DNA from: Porites lobata
Lineage: Eukaryota > Cnidaria > Anthozoa > Scleractinia > Poritidae
Assembly (NCBI GenBank): GCA_942486035.1
Contig: CALNXK010000072.1
Span: forward strand, 1,180,001-1,244,000
DNA length: 64,000 nt
Direction: 5' to 3'
In this document: positions 44,901-55,800 of the stretch, piece after piece
Layout of the letters: each line of letters begins with the position of its first letter
Numbering within the stretch: position 1 is the first letter of the stretch
Made by a program: the position numbers and the translations under genes
Notes under the pieces: generated by a model
Databases searched by the model: none
What the model was told of the DNA's origin: nothing
What the model saw: only the letters and a program-made list of their open reading frames with translations

Positions 44901-47900
44901 AAGAAAAAACGCGCGCGCCCGTTCTTTCTTGCGCCCATTTATTTCCTAGCACCTGCTACGCAGGCTATAATCAACACGTCAACAACATTACAACTGATAT
45001 TATTTGCCGATGATACAATTAAGAATTTGTTCATGCTTAGCGTGCGTATATCGAGTTATGGATGCACGCGGGAGGTTTGGAGAGCACGAAAGATGCGTAA
45101 GAGTTGCACGAGGCGACAGCCGAGTGCAACTCTAGCTTCTTTAGTGCTCTCCAAACCTCCCAAGTGCATCCATAACTCGATATACGCACAGCTAAAAGCA
45201 TGAGCAGATTCTTTTATTACATAGCTGACAAAAATGCTTGTTTTTTGATTAACTGCAAAATTCTCGCAACGCGCGACACAATAACAAACGGTTCCATTGG
45301 CTGATTGCGAACACGCCACAATCGTCTAGTTTGAATGAATGATTCTTTCTGTAAAAGTGAGAAAGAAAATTTGCTTCTTTATTCGTTAACGATCAACGGA
45401 AACTAAGCAGAAACAAAGGTAAAAGAGTCTTAAAGTTCACCTAAAGTTAAAATGCTAACATGTTCGTAAGAAGTCGTTGAGTATGGTTTGGATTTGCTGA
45501 AAAGATGTTTACGTTTTGCTCGGCGAAATCCAGAAAACATGTTTTTGGGGAAGACGACTGTCATCCTTCTTTAAAGTTACATTCATTTACGAACATTGGC
45601 TGGTCATTACGACAGGAGACCTGGCAGCAGTTGTTTTTGTGAGTAATAAATTTATGTCTTCTTGTGTAATTTGTGTTGTTATTGCGAGAGAAATTCTGCT
45701 TCAGTCGGATTGTCCGGAGATAACAAAAGTGCATAACAAATTTAAAAACAACGATAAAAACGGAAATTTTACCTTTAAATGTTGTTGATGATCAGTTGGT
45801 GTCTGTTCTGTTCCCAGCGAATGTCTTTCGGCCAACATTTGCTACAGCTGGTCTTCCGAAAATTTGCGAAAAGCACAACTTGCGAGTTTTTTTTAATTCG
45901 GCTTTATTTTTGCTGCTTGTTGGATCAGGACCTAAAAGGTCAATGCCGATAGAAAAATTGGGCAGTTCTTCGCTGGTTTCTTCCATATTTTAAAGAGAAG
46001 GAAAACTGCACTGCAGCTTAAAAGACGACAACTTTGCAGCCTGGTTAAAAAAAAAAAACGCTCACGTCATCTACGCACTGGCGTGCGTAAATAAAGATTT
46101 TGTTCATAGCGGCTCAACAGGACTTGTATAGGGCAAGGACGCGCGCTATGTTATAATCGTATTTGTGTCTCACAAGGATGAAGACTGCCTGACTAATATA
46201 CTGAACGCTGAGCTAAATAAGTTGTCAAAATGGTTTAGAGCTAACAGGCTTTCATTAAACTTGAAAAAAACCAAATTCATTAATATTGTATTTAAACCAT
46301 GCCAATAGCGTACTAATCAAACTATTCAACTTTTAATTAATAGCCAAAAAATTGATGAAGTAAAAGAAACAGTTTTCTTGGGAGTAATCATGGATGAAAA
46401 TTTAAATTGGAAATCTGAAATCCCACATGTCGCCAATAAAGTTTCTAAATGCATAGGAATTGTTCGTAAATGCAGTTTCTATTTATCGACGAAAACCTTA
46501 CGAACACTATATTTTTCTCTAGTCTATCCATACTTTTTTTACTGCAACTTAGTTTGGGCCTCTACTTACAGAACTAACCTTATTCGTCTTGAGATTTAAC
46601 AGAAACGAGTGATTCGATGCACATACTGATCCAATCTTTCAAAATCTTGGTATCTTAAAATTTCATGGTATATACTTAATACAACTAGGTTTATTCATGT
46701 ACTCCTATCAAAACCATACTCTAGCTTTAAAATTTCATTGTAAATTCAGGGACACCCAACGAGAACATAGTTCAAAACCACTTAAACATAGCATTGTTAA
46801 ACGTATTTTAGTATTTAAACGGTAGATATAGGCATATTTTTATCCCCTAAAAATTTTTCATCTGTTCGGATTTCCTAGCTGAAAGTTTAGTGATCCGAAA
46901 ATTATAGGGATCAAAACTAACCTTTTTGAAAATTTCAGCCAGAAAAAAGGCTCCCGAAAATTCTAGGTGACCTTTTTAGGGTAAAAATCCGTTAAAAATA
47001 GGCAATTATACCATTTTTTAGATGTTCGAAAATCCTAGGAAAGGCAGGTAAGCAAGAAATTTTACAACAAATATTTTACGACAAATGTTTTACAACAAGT
47101 GTTTCGAAAATTCGTCGTACTCGAACCAAATAATTTTCCGTTTTTTTTTCAAGGACCTAAATTTTACAACACCTTAAACACCAACATCATCAACGCTTCC
47201 TCACCTTTTCCCTTTAAAAGAACACTTAAGGCAAAAATCTTGGGAAAAAGCCTTTTAATATTCAACATTTGTAAAGTTTCGTAATATTGATTAGTTTAAT
47301 TTTCCACCTAATATGTTGATGTGGCGATCTACAGTGAGCACATTCCTTTCCTGTAAGGAATGATTTTCACACGCAGAGCAAGAATCGCAATAACATAAAA
47401 AGAGACTCAGATACCTAATTTATGTTACTAACGAAGTACCAGAGTGATGTCCTCATCATTAGGTCACTATATTTTACTTCAATAAATAGTACAAAAGAAG
47501 GTAAACCCGAAATTCGTACATTTTCTAACCCTGGGCCGAATTGTTCAAAGGACGTTAGCGCTAATCCAGGTTTAGTTACCGTGACTACTCATGAGGTCCG
47601 CTAACAGTTAACCCTGAGGACTAGAACAGACCGGGCTTCCTGTACAAATCTGCCCTGGATTAAATCGGCTTTGGAGAAACTGGTCGCTGTTGTTAGTTAT
47701 AGCTCGTCCTCTTCTTGTTTCTGAGCTGTTCATGGTTAGTGGATCCAGTTTGACATGTTTTCTAAGGGATACATTTGTAATAAACATCCATCGGCTGACT
47801 GAAAATTTGCGTAGTTTAATTACCGTACTTCAACCTTCCCTCAAGGAACCGTCATCGGAGCTGCCATACTCTTTCTGCTCTTCAATACTTCATTAATGAC

Positions 47901-50900
47901 ATTGCATTACATATCCAGAATTCTAACATCGACATTTATGCTAATGATGCTACGTTAACCTCTTAGACCCTGTTTACATGGAGTGGGGGACCCCGGTCCA
48001 GTGGGGTAAGTTTCTTTTGTTTTGTGTCCCCCAGAGCGTGAAAACAAAAGAAACCAACCCCACTAGACCGGGGTCCCCCACTCCATGTAAAAAGGCCCTT
48101 ACTCTAAGTGGAATAACATCTCTTTAGTAAACAATGACGTTCCCATTGTACCGACCTGAATTTGCCAATTAACGTTCAAACAATAGGCCCTTTGTTCCAG
48201 GTGACACCCTACCCAGACCGAGCCGAAGTTTGGTTGAATAATCGGAAACCTTCGTCGTGACAAAATTGCGAACCAGGGGAGTAGGGAGTGCTACATTGCG
48301 CTGTGAATAATGATGCTTCACTAGGGTACCATCGGGAGAAGTTGAACTTCGTACAAATTTAGTCCGTGCGGAGATGAGAGCAGTCTTTTACTTAATTTGT
48401 TTTTGCTTCAGGTTCTTAATCACACAAATATAAGCATCGAGACAGTGAACTAAAATCTTAACCTTTTTACGTTTAGAAGTTAAGCTCATTTTTTCATCGA
48501 GTACACTGCAAAATAATCGGCAGTGGCTCTCGCAATCGTTCTTTTTGTCATCGCGCAAAAGTGACGGGGTTGGATTCAAAATGACCAAAAAATCGGAACG
48601 CTCAGATCATTTTATGTCGGTCCTTCGCGCTTTGCTAAGACACTTCTAAAGAGAAAGAAGAACTTAATTGGAATTCTGCGCGCTACCGAAATCTATATCA
48701 TGTAAGCATAAGCATGATGTCTGCACTGCTTCAGAATCTTTAAAATTGAGGTTACGCTTCAGTATTTTAGGCCGATACTACTTTACGACCCTGTTTTGCA
48801 GTTTTAGAACATATTTGTCTACCTTATTTAAAAAGTTTACAAAATATACCATCCTATTATGTGCTTTATGCGAACAACCACAACTCAGCAATAACAATGC
48901 TTTGTAGCAATAATAATTACCGCAGAAAGGTGTGATTTTTAAACTTGCACCTCCCCCAAATACAGACCCTACCAGTGAATAGTTCTAACAGCAAAATGCA
49001 AATGATTTACAAGGAACTTAAACGAAGGCGTATTTAAGACTGTTTTGTGAATTGTGTTTTTATAGATTTAATCACACAAGTAAACAGCGCGTTCATGTTA
49101 GAGAACTGACGCACCAAGCGCGAGAATTTTGCTTGAAAAGAGCAGCAAATTATATCAGTAAGGGACGCGGGGCCATAAAACCGTGTTTTAAACTTCGTGG
49201 GTAGTGAGGTGAAAGGACGTGTGTTTTTTTCAGTCTTTTGTTTGCTGTTCCCTTTCAGTGTTTCGATCGGCATCTGAAAATGGTCTTTTTATAGATTTAA
49301 ATCACACAAGGAAACAGAGTGTTCGTGTTAGAGAACTTACGTTTGTTTGAAAAGAGCAATAAATTATATCAGCAAGGGACGCGGGGCAATAAAAGCGTAT
49401 GTAAACTTCTTGGGCAGTGAGGTGAAAAGAGGGGGGATTTTTTCAATCTTTTGTTTGCTGTTCCTTTTCAATATATTAATCGTCATCTAAAATCGAGCTT
49501 TCTTTCGTCTGATTTAAATCCCACAAGTAAACAGCGAGTTCATATTAGAGAAGTTACGCTCCAAGGGCGAGAATTTTGCTTGAAAAGAGCAGTAAATTAT
49601 AAGGGTCGGGGGCACAGAACCGTATTTCAAGCTTCGCTGGCAGTGAGGTGGAAGGTCAGGGGCACCGAACGACTGTTTTCTGTAAAATGTCTGTTCGGAG
49701 AAGCAAAAATTGCCTACAATATTCTGTTACTTGAGGACGGCTAAAAATTTCTAGATGGCCGTTCCATTCATGTACAGTTTTCGTAGCCTATCTAATTAAT
49801 TCCCTACGATTTTCTAAAGTTTAGTTTTTGACATTTAAGCCCCCAACTTAGCCTATTTTTCGTTGAAAAAGGAAATCTAAAATTTTCGGATTAGAAAATG
49901 CGATGGAGAGAGGAATCAGGAAAATTCTCACTTTCGTAAAACCTAAAATTGCATCTAAAATTTTCGGGAAAATAATTCTGAGGCCCTAAGTGATTTCGGA
50001 AAGATTCAAGTTGCCCTAGGACGACCGAACAGATACAACTTTTATAGCGCCGCTTAGAATGCATTTCTAGAGATTTGAAAGTACTCTGGATAAGCGAAAA
50101 AGTGTTTTCAATGCATTTATGAGGTAACCGTGGTTGGGTGCCCCTGGAAGGTGTTATTTTGTTCTTTTATTGTTTACTCACGTTCTTCAATGCATTCAGT
50201 GGGATGTGATTTTTATTCAAAGAAGTTAATTCTTGTTCAAACAAACGACTGTAAAATATAACCGTCATTTACATGAAGAATAATATTTCCTGACGCAGAA
50301 TGCAAACAGTGCCAACTCGACAAAAGAATATAAAGCGGGCTGTTAAAACCACTGATCAGAGCGCCGCGATCAAACCACCTGAATTGTAAGTTCTCGGCTC
50401 CTTCGATTCAAAACGTGGTTAAGTTCCTTTTAATTGTTACTACGATGTTTACCATAAAAAATGAAGTATGTTTTCTTAAAATTTGCAGCCAGTGCGCGAA
50501 GCGCAAAATAAACAATACGGTTCGGGTTGTTCGTCTCAAATCTCGTCTGTTCGGCGCTTGCCTCACCCCTCACTACTGCGTCGTCCATTTCGCCAGTCAA
50601 CTAACACTCCTACCCACCCCCTAAGGTGAAATGTCTCCTTACTTCGCTCCTCCCGAAAATTCAAATCTCATCGGAAAGAAGTAATCGGTAAAGTTGAAAT
50701 TTGCCGCGCGTAAAAGCTATTGTTTCACGTTGATCGTTTTTGTCCTTAAAAGGCAAGAAACGATCAAAAATAACAATACAAAACAATACCTATTGTTCTC
50801 GAATTCAGGTCGCTTTTCCTGATACGATTGAATGAATGATTGAACATTGAAGGACTGTCATACCTACTCTTGTTTTGTCTATTCTACATTTAACGATTAT

Positions 50901-51629
50901 AATTACCTAAACAGCTAAAACCACCAACCCGGACTAATCCCTACCCAATTTATTAATATTTCGATGTTTCCGTTTTGCCCCTTTCGGCAGGCGTATTGTG
51001 ACATGACTGCTGATGGTCAGGGATGGACTCTTATTGCTCGTTTCTCAAATAAAGACAGTAAATACTGGATGAAGAATGACGGTTCATGGTGGTACGACAA
51101 GACAGGAGCTGCTGGAGACACAACTGATCCATCTAGTAATACTGACATGATCTCTCCAGCATTCTGGTTGGTCAGCAGCAGAGAGCTCAAGATCACTCGC
51201 AGTGATGACCCACAACAAACTGCTCTGTTGCAAACCACAGATGACTGTGTGGGTGGGCAGTCATTCAGGTCGAAAATCACAAGCTATGGTAACTTTAGAC
51301 ACGGAAAAGTCTGGGCAAGCAGTAAGTGTAGGGGGAGATGCACGATTCAATATGGAGGCCAGTACCGTACAACTTCCGGTTTTTCTCAGGCCAGTTGCAA
51401 TGGAAATATCCAGAGTGCGAAAAGGATTGGCTTCTGGTGCGACTGGAGTTCAGGTGATGGAGCTGTGATGATGATTGGTGGTGGAGGTAGTAGTTGCGCT
51501 CGGGCTGATCACGGTATTGGAATAACAGAAGATGACGCCGCTTCATTCAATGATTATTATGAACAAGACTTTGGAAATTCCGCTTATAGCATCACAAATG
51601 GTTACTCCTTAAATCTGTGGATACGTTAG
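41625..51629 (+). CDS. Secreted PAN/apple plus fibrinogen-related protein, three coding exons
   Basis: Joining 41625-41952, 42533-42618 and 50991-51629 gives a 350-residue product with agreeing intron phases (phase 1, then phase 0) and GT/AG borders. It has a signal peptide (about residues 1-27), a PAN/apple domain (about 29-108) and a fibrinogen-related C-terminal domain (from about 112 to the end YSLNLWIR). Such proteins are extracellular and bind carbohydrate or protein partners. Similar domain pairs occur among coral skeletal organic matrix and lectin-like proteins, so a role in matrix or recognition is possible but not shown here. No stops or frameshifts. A pyrimidine-rich acceptor (TACCACAG) at 41601-41608 suggests an upstream non-coding exon. 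Confidence 0.82.
42533..42618 (+). CDS. Exon 2: start of the fibrinogen-related domain
   Basis: The acceptor TTTGAAATGCAG precedes 42533 and the donor GTAAGT follows 42618. Read in phase it gives YKSCTVLRNNAETKDGSYKL, the usual opening of fibrinogen-related domains. It is too short to appear as an open frame by itself. Confidence 0.75.
42983..43066 (-). mobile_element. tRNA-derived SINE head (tentative)
   Basis: On the minus strand GATTCGGCTCAGTTGGAAAA resembles box A and AGAGTTCGATTTTCGATG box B, with tRNA-like spacing. No body or tail is defined. Confidence 0.5.
43944..44389. mobile_element. TIR element TACACTC-T(n)-ATAAGAAT, 446 bp
   Basis: TACACTCTTTTTTTTTATAA at 43944 is mirrored by TTATAAAAAAAAAAGAGTGTA ending at 44389. 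The interior repeats AAGAATAT and TCAGCCT words on both sides of centre. No coding capacity. Confidence 0.7.
44864..44967. mobile_element. Tiny MULE-like palindromic MITE, 104 bp, 9-bp duplication
   Basis: The ends TAGCCTG / CAGGCTA match the 13064-13569 element. Arms (AGGAAATAAATGGGCGCAAG and its complement) make the unit almost one hairpin around AAACGCGCGCGCCCGTTC. TAATCAACA flanks both sides exactly (44855-44863; 44968-44976). It interrupts the LINE just before its active site. Confidence 0.9.
45025..46150. mobile_element. Hairpin-led insertion in the LINE, about 1.1 kb
   Basis: Arms of about 80 bp (CGTATATCGAGTTATGGATG left; CATCCATAACTCGATATACG right) lie at about 45028-45108 and 45122-45205 around a GAGGCGACAGCCGAG loop. 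The LINE phrase resumes at about 46150, so the insert is larger than the hairpin. GCGTGCGTAAATAAAGATTTTGTTCATAG near 46082-46110 echoes its start. Frames inside (45516-45788 plus; 45792-45993 both strands) are unrecognised. Confidence 0.6.
46805..47045. repeat. Dispersed repeat with TCTGTTCGGATTTCCTAG
   Basis: The stretch has several CCGAAAATT / AAATTTTCGG words. Related wording, inverted, lies at about 49830-50050 (AAAATTTTCGG; GACCGAACAGATACAACTT). It interrupts LINE sequence between 46.66 and 47.1 kb. Confidence 0.45.
47810..48200 (+). pseudogene. LINE RT fragment split by a palindromic MITE
   Basis: ALQYFINDIALHIQNSNIDI and YANDATLTS (a YADD-type box changed to YAND) at about 47878-47965 continue after the insert with WNNISLVNNDVP at 48110. 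The upstream part is too decayed to follow. Confidence 0.6.
47973..48091. mobile_element. Palindromic MITE, 51-bp arms
   Basis: Arms 47973-48023 and 48041-48091 (TTTACATGGAGTGGGGGACC and complement) are nearly perfect around GTGTCCCCCAGAGCGTG. It sits within the LINE fragment 47810-48200. The target-site duplication is unclear. Confidence 0.8.
49059..49700 (+). repeat. Three tandem units of about 215 bp
   Basis: Units start near 49059, 49286 and 49499. Each has ATTTAA(A)TC(A/C)CACAAG(T/G)AAACAG, GTTAGAGAA, TTTGAAAAGAGCA(A/G)(C/T)AAATTATA, GGG(A/C)C, and TGGGTAGTGAGGTG-like wording in the same order. They differ by many substitutions, so the duplication is old. The frame at 49451-49744 crosses the last unit and is not recognised. 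Confidence 0.75.
50991..51629 (+). CDS. Exon 3: fibrinogen-related domain
   Basis: The acceptor CTTTCGGCAG precedes 50991. The frame begins AYCDMTADGQGWTLIARFSN, the YCDM-x2-D-G-x-GW signature, and has FWCDWSSGDGAVMMIGGGG and SCARADHGIGITEDDAASF near the end, then a stop at 51627-51629. The glycine-rich and DHGIGI stretches are unlike classical fibrinogen and closer to the intelectin-like variants seen in cnidarians (family comparison from memory). Confidence 0.85.
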   Translation, partial: AYCDMTADGQGWTLIARFSNKDSKYWMKNDGSWWYDKTGAAGDTTDPSSNTDMISPAFWLVSSRELKITRSDDPQQTALLQTTDDCVGGQSFRSKITSYGNFRHGKVWASSKCRGRCTIQYGGQYRTTSGFSQASCNGNIQSAKRIGFWCDWSSGDGAVMMIGGGGSSCARADHGIGITEDDAASFNDYYEQDFGNSAYSITNGYSLNLWIR

Positions 51630-52530
51630 CTCTTTTACTGCTGTCGTAACGTCCTGCCAGTCAACCATTGTTCAGTCTACTCTTCAACCAGATGAAAGTT
51701 AAAAAACTTATTTTCCTAGCTGTCCGTATTACGGCTCTCTAGTTCCCATGGATTGTATTTTCTCTGGGACTGAATTAACTCAGGGGTCACGATGGCGGCA
51801 TGCAATTTGCATTTTAATTTTTAGGAGACACAGACAGTCTATTTGCAGTGTATCATAAGACGTGTTATTTTTACATAAGCTCGGATTCCTTTGTTCTTTT
51901 CGGGGGGAATATATTACATAACCCCCGAATCAACTGTCTGAAAAGCTGGGTGCGGCTTTGATTGTTTGAAGGGAAGAGCGGGGCTAATGAACAGCTAGTT
52001 AAAATGCAAGGGGATTATGTATTAATATGCGAGGGGGATAAGTGACTTATCCCCCTTGCATATTAATACATAATCCCCTCGCATTTTAATTAGTTTTCAT
52101 AAAAAAACAAATTTAAAACTGTTTATTGGAAATATTAAACACGACACTATAATTCCTAAAATTAAACTGAGCTGCGTTTCTTTTGCGCCACATTCACGGA
52201 TTTTCTTAGTTGTTGGATTTCCACAGCCAGAACGACAGTCTGAAATTGAACAGCGTCTTTTAAGCAAACATTAAAGTTTACACCTTATTGCCATAGTGCT
52301 TTAGCGTCGTCATCCCCCAATGCAAGCCATCCCAATAGTGCACTCTGCACTAAAAAGAAATGGGCTATCTTACGAACTGTATACTAATTAATACTACGAT
52401 AATTAATACTATGATCAGTTTCATGTAAAAGACATCCCTCCTAGAAAATGTAAGCCATAATTGTTTTAAGATCTTTAAGAATTTTTTATGTAAATTTATA
52501 TGCAGTGCAATAAAATATCTTTAAGTAATA
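51630..52530 (+). other. Putative 3' UTR of the PAN/fibrinogen gene
   Basis: The stretch after the stop has no coding frame. AATAAA at 52509-52514 is a candidate polyadenylation signal. A near-perfect palindrome is embedded at 52001-52087. Confidence 0.4.
52001..52087. repeat. Near-perfect palindrome, 43-bp arms, 1-nt centre
   Basis: AAAATGCAAGGGGATTATGT ... and its complement meet at G52044. Only two mismatched positions exist. The flanks (CTAGTT / AATTAG) extend the symmetry. Probably a palindromic MITE. Confidence 0.85.
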
Positions 52531-53252
52531 ATCCAGATAAGAACTGTTGTATTTTCTGTTGTTCTGCGGCAATACGCTATCCCCACATTAAAACGGTTGT
52601 TTTTTTTTTCAAACGGAGAATTTATCAATCGATGGAAAGCTGGCTTATGAAATAAAACGTATTTAAACTCTATTTTGAAAGGTAGTTTCCTTTGTGTTAA
52701 AACATTTCATCACAACAGTCGTAAACAAAGACAGTAAAACCTTCCAATTTTTCAAACTTCCCCATACATGACTGTGGTATTTAGACTCAGAAGAGGTTTT
52801 CTTAAAATAAAGATAGTTGATCAGTTTAGCAAAAATAAATATACGGCTACCTGAAGTTTTGGTATATTTTGCTGATTGAGTCAATCAAAAGTATGATACA
52901 AAAATAGCAAAGATGCGCTTAAGTTAGCACCTTTCTGCATTCCAGCTCGGAACAAAAAAGTAGTAAGTACAGTAAAGTGTTTTTCTTTATTAGTTTATCA
53001 CTTCATGGCACTAGCATTCCTCGTAAATATTTAAGCAATAGACCACAAGTTTCTATGGGTTATAAGCAGATAAACCACGCGGGATGTTGGTAGAACACGA
53101 AAAGAATTTGTAAACCACGAACTGCAACAAAAAAATCGTGATACTCACGGCAGAACCGTGAGAGTTGGAAGGGCTGTAAACATCTTGTATAAAATTCTAT
53201 TACCCTCAGCAATAACTTATTACTGAAAACCATTTCTCTTTTTATATCAAGC

Positions 53253-53990
53253 TCAGCACCCACGAGGACGCACTTCTTTCCACCAGTTAAAAGGGTACAA
53301 GTGCTTCAAAATCTCAATACCGCCTTTAGGAATGGAGATATTGAAGAATCCAAATTTCACTTGAGGTAGTTCTTGTTCCACCAGCCATGCAGGAAATGAA
53401 TGATATATCCTCTAATTGAGAGCAAAGGCCCATGACTCTATTCCCGTCCTCGTCATAGTACCTCCATGATTGTAGAATGCAAACAGATCGACAGACAACC
53501 ACAAACCCTCTTTGTGAATTACATGGTTCCTTTCTGTATCCACTTGTTACTTGCTTTAAAACCTGCTGCCACAAAAGGAGCAAGAAATTCATCCAAGGTC
53601 ATATCTGCAAATATTCCTTCACCATCAAATCCAATGTCAACATCATTGTCCCATGGGAGCGGTTTGCCGATACGATGCGCTCCCCAAATGGAACCATACA
53701 TCAACTAATGCCGGATTTTCATGTCGTCTAGTATTTTGTAAACTTTGTATGTAACTTCCAGCAGCTGATTTATTTCTAATTCACTGTTCTGACAAGAAAC
53801 AACTGATCCCCACCTGTTATAGTAAGCAAAGTTCTGTAAATTTAAGTACACATACGTTCCCACAAGGTCCAAACCTATTACGAGACGGATAAGCAGGCTC
53901 CGCTTTCTGCGTCTCATCAGTTCTCCTTGTCTGTTTTTTTTCATTAGGCGTGTCTGTAGCTGAGGATGGACAGGAGCATAATGGTATCTG
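53253..53990 (-). pseudogene. LicD-family gene, disrupted copy
   Basis: On the minus strand, after an acceptor-like TTTTTCAG at about 53990, the frame has FAYYNRWGSVVSCQNSELEI and LLEVTYKVYKILDDMKI, then TAG at 53705-53707. In the same frame it resumes with YGSIWGAHRIGKPLPWDNDV and DIGF, the LicD signature whose D-x-D binds metal and nucleotide sugar or CDP-substrate. After another stop and two frame shifts it ends RYYDEDGNRVMG ... VKFGFFNISIPKGGIEILKH to TGA at 53253-53255. LicD proteins are transferases of phosphorylated alditol or choline groups; the animal relatives include fukutin. Upstream exons are not visible. Confidence 0.72.
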
Positions 53991-54267
53991 AAAAATGGAT
54001 AAAACCATTTAAAAAGTTAACAAAAATAACTTAATACATGCTTTTTTTTTGAGTGGAATGACCATCATGATAATGCATCTGAACTTTTAAGAACGATGCA
54101 ATAAATTTGTATGGCATTTCTCATTTAAGAACGTAAAATTAGAAACCTAATTCCAGCTCCCCTCCATGCCAGAGGGGATTGGACAAGACCAGAAATGGCT
54201 TAATATTACAAAGTTTTATGTAAACGCCCATAAAAACTCAGTTAAATGACCTTGCTTTCCATGATTT

Positions 54268-54450
54268 CTCGTAGCTCAGTTTATAGAGCACCCACAGAGT
54301 GTTTGGGAGGTCATGGTATCGATTCCTGTCAGGACTCAGATTTTCGTTGTCCAACGCTCGTGTCATGTTGATTAGTTTACTTTTCACTTTTCATTGCCCA
54401 GCTTAAAAATTTACTGTCTTTATTTAATTATCAAATTCTCATGGTGTTCG
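54268..54450 (+). mobile_element. tRNA-derived SINE
   Basis: TCGTAGCTCAGTTTATAGAG is a good box A and GGTATCGATTCC a box B, 40 nt apart; CTGTCAGGACTCAGATTTTC then begins the non-tRNA body. The mature tRNA fold is not kept, so it is a SINE rather than a tRNA gene. Confidence 0.7.
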
Positions 54451-54459
54451 CGGGAGCTC

Positions 54460-55190
54460 TGAACAGACAACCAAATGTCAAACACATTCATGCCGAGAAA
54501 ACACACATCGAAAAACGTCTTCTTCCCTCAAGAAGCGATTCCTTCCAAATTGACTTGTGAGAAAATACATGCTCCTTATTGGTCCATTACCTATAATACA
54601 ATTCAGTGCATGTCCAACCTCCTCTAGCTACGAACAATAATGTCACAAATCTGGCTCATGAAGAGACTGTATTCACATTTTCTTCCCAAAGAAATACTAC
54701 TGAGAGTAAATTATGAGGAGATCAGAATCTCTGATAAATGACGCAAGCAAGTAGAAGCTCTGAAACTTATTAGAAAGTTGTTACATTCCACTGAACAACT
54801 CAAGTCTAGCTTTTATGAGTTGATGAGGTCAAAGATTTTTACCAACAATGTCGGTATACCACAATGGCTGTCTCAGACTGCAGTGTTTATCCTTGACCTC
54901 ACTGTGACCTCACCTTGTTATCCTGGACGGGACAAATTAATAACTAGGATGTACTATTTCAAATCCCAGTTAGTTCCCTTGGGAGTTCAAGATAGCAGTA
55001 AATTCATTAATGTCAAAGACCGGCAAACTGCAATCGAAAGCCAGTTTTATTGTTTACTGGACAAAGGGTTATGAGCTATTAGGATTTGATGATTTAGTTA
55101 CTGTAATAAAAAGTACTGACCAATAACCTGCCCTTGATATAATTTGCTCCTTATCAGTTTTATCAACAATCAGGAATGTTATATTTATAT
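54460..55190. other. No gene supported
   Basis: A 98-codon frame at 54778-55074 plus is unrecognised, with no domain or splice context. I see no repeat boundary. Confidence 0.35.
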
Positions 55191-55214
55191 TTCAGTGAGG
55201 GGAGAGTTGAAAAG

Positions 55215-55292
55215 ACTGAGCCCCGTTCCGCGGACTACCCAGTGACCCCCACTCCGTGGACTACCCTGCGGACTACCCCCACGGACTACCTT
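55215..55292 (+). repeat. Short degenerate tandem repeat (GCGGACTACCC)
   Basis: Four copies of CGG/CGTGGACTACC with variable spacers occur in 78 bp. Confidence 0.65.
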
Positions 55293-55504
55293 AAATAACC
55301 AACCACATTTACTTTAACGTGGAAAAGAGACAATCATGACTGTATGAAAAACAGTCGCCATTTTCGTTTCACCAACTTCCTCGACCGAGTGTTTTTTTTT
55401 TCTTTTTACTTCATTCTTCATCGACCTTATGCCAAATCCCCGTTTTCTGAATGGACTGTTTCTGGATTCCGTGTATTTTGTGTTTATGGTTGCCCCAAAT
55501 CTAC

Positions 55505-55800
55505 ACGGGCAGAATGTCATGCCTCAGTGTTATGTCGGTGAAACCGCTAGACATTTTGGCACCAGGACTACTAACTTAGGAAGCGCTTAATCTCAGATCT
55601 CAATTCCCATGTCTAGAAACATCTTTAGGGTTCTGAGTTGTGTAAGAACCTAGGCTCTTTTAATTGTTTTTGCATTTTGGAATCGGCTCTTACCAGGTTT
55701 TAACTTAAGATCAAAGAAGCCCTTCATGTTGAATGGGAACGACCTGCACTGAATAAGCAACTGAAACATGTTAGTTTAAGGGGGCTGGAAACAGTTTCCA
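55505..55800 (+). pseudogene. GIY-YIG endonuclease fragment of a retroelement
   Basis: CYVGETARHFGTRT is a GIY-YIG core phrase of the type found in Penelope-like elements of cnidarians. With frame changes it continues to LCKNLGSFNCFCILESALTR, a TAA, and then LKIKEALHVEWERPALNKQL. The family differs from the copy at 33.8 kb. No RT is seen beside it. Confidence 0.6.

Larger units (their letters stand above)
44486..47290 (+). pseudogene. LINE remnant in intron 2, broken by two insertions
   Basis: RT pieces occur in order: QFGFVKNHSTTLALIDLHEK (44553), FFLLYINDI (44830), the active-site phrase LFADDT (45002-45019), then after an insert VSHKDEDCLTNILNAELNKL (46170), FLGVIMDENLNWKSEIPHVA (46376), YFFYCNLVWAS, and FFFQGPKFYNTLNTNIINAS (47140) near the C-terminus. 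Inserts are the 104-bp MITE at 44864-44967 and a hairpin-led element at about 45025-46150. Frames are broken, so the copy is dead. Confidence 0.78.
42619..50990 (+). other. Intron 2 of the PAN/fibrinogen gene, 8.4 kb, transposon-filled
   Basis: Bounded by GTAAGT and GGCAG. It contains a tRNA-like segment, a TIR element, LINE remnants at 44.5-47.3 kb and 47.8-48.2 kb, three palindromic elements and a triplicated 215-bp repeat. A pyrimidine tract (43466-43555) is also present. Other short frames inside are not supported as exons. Confidence 0.7.

Noticed and set aside
54268..54345. Functional tRNA gene
   Set aside because: Box A and B are fair but the acceptor and anticodon arms do not pair well, and a SINE body follows.
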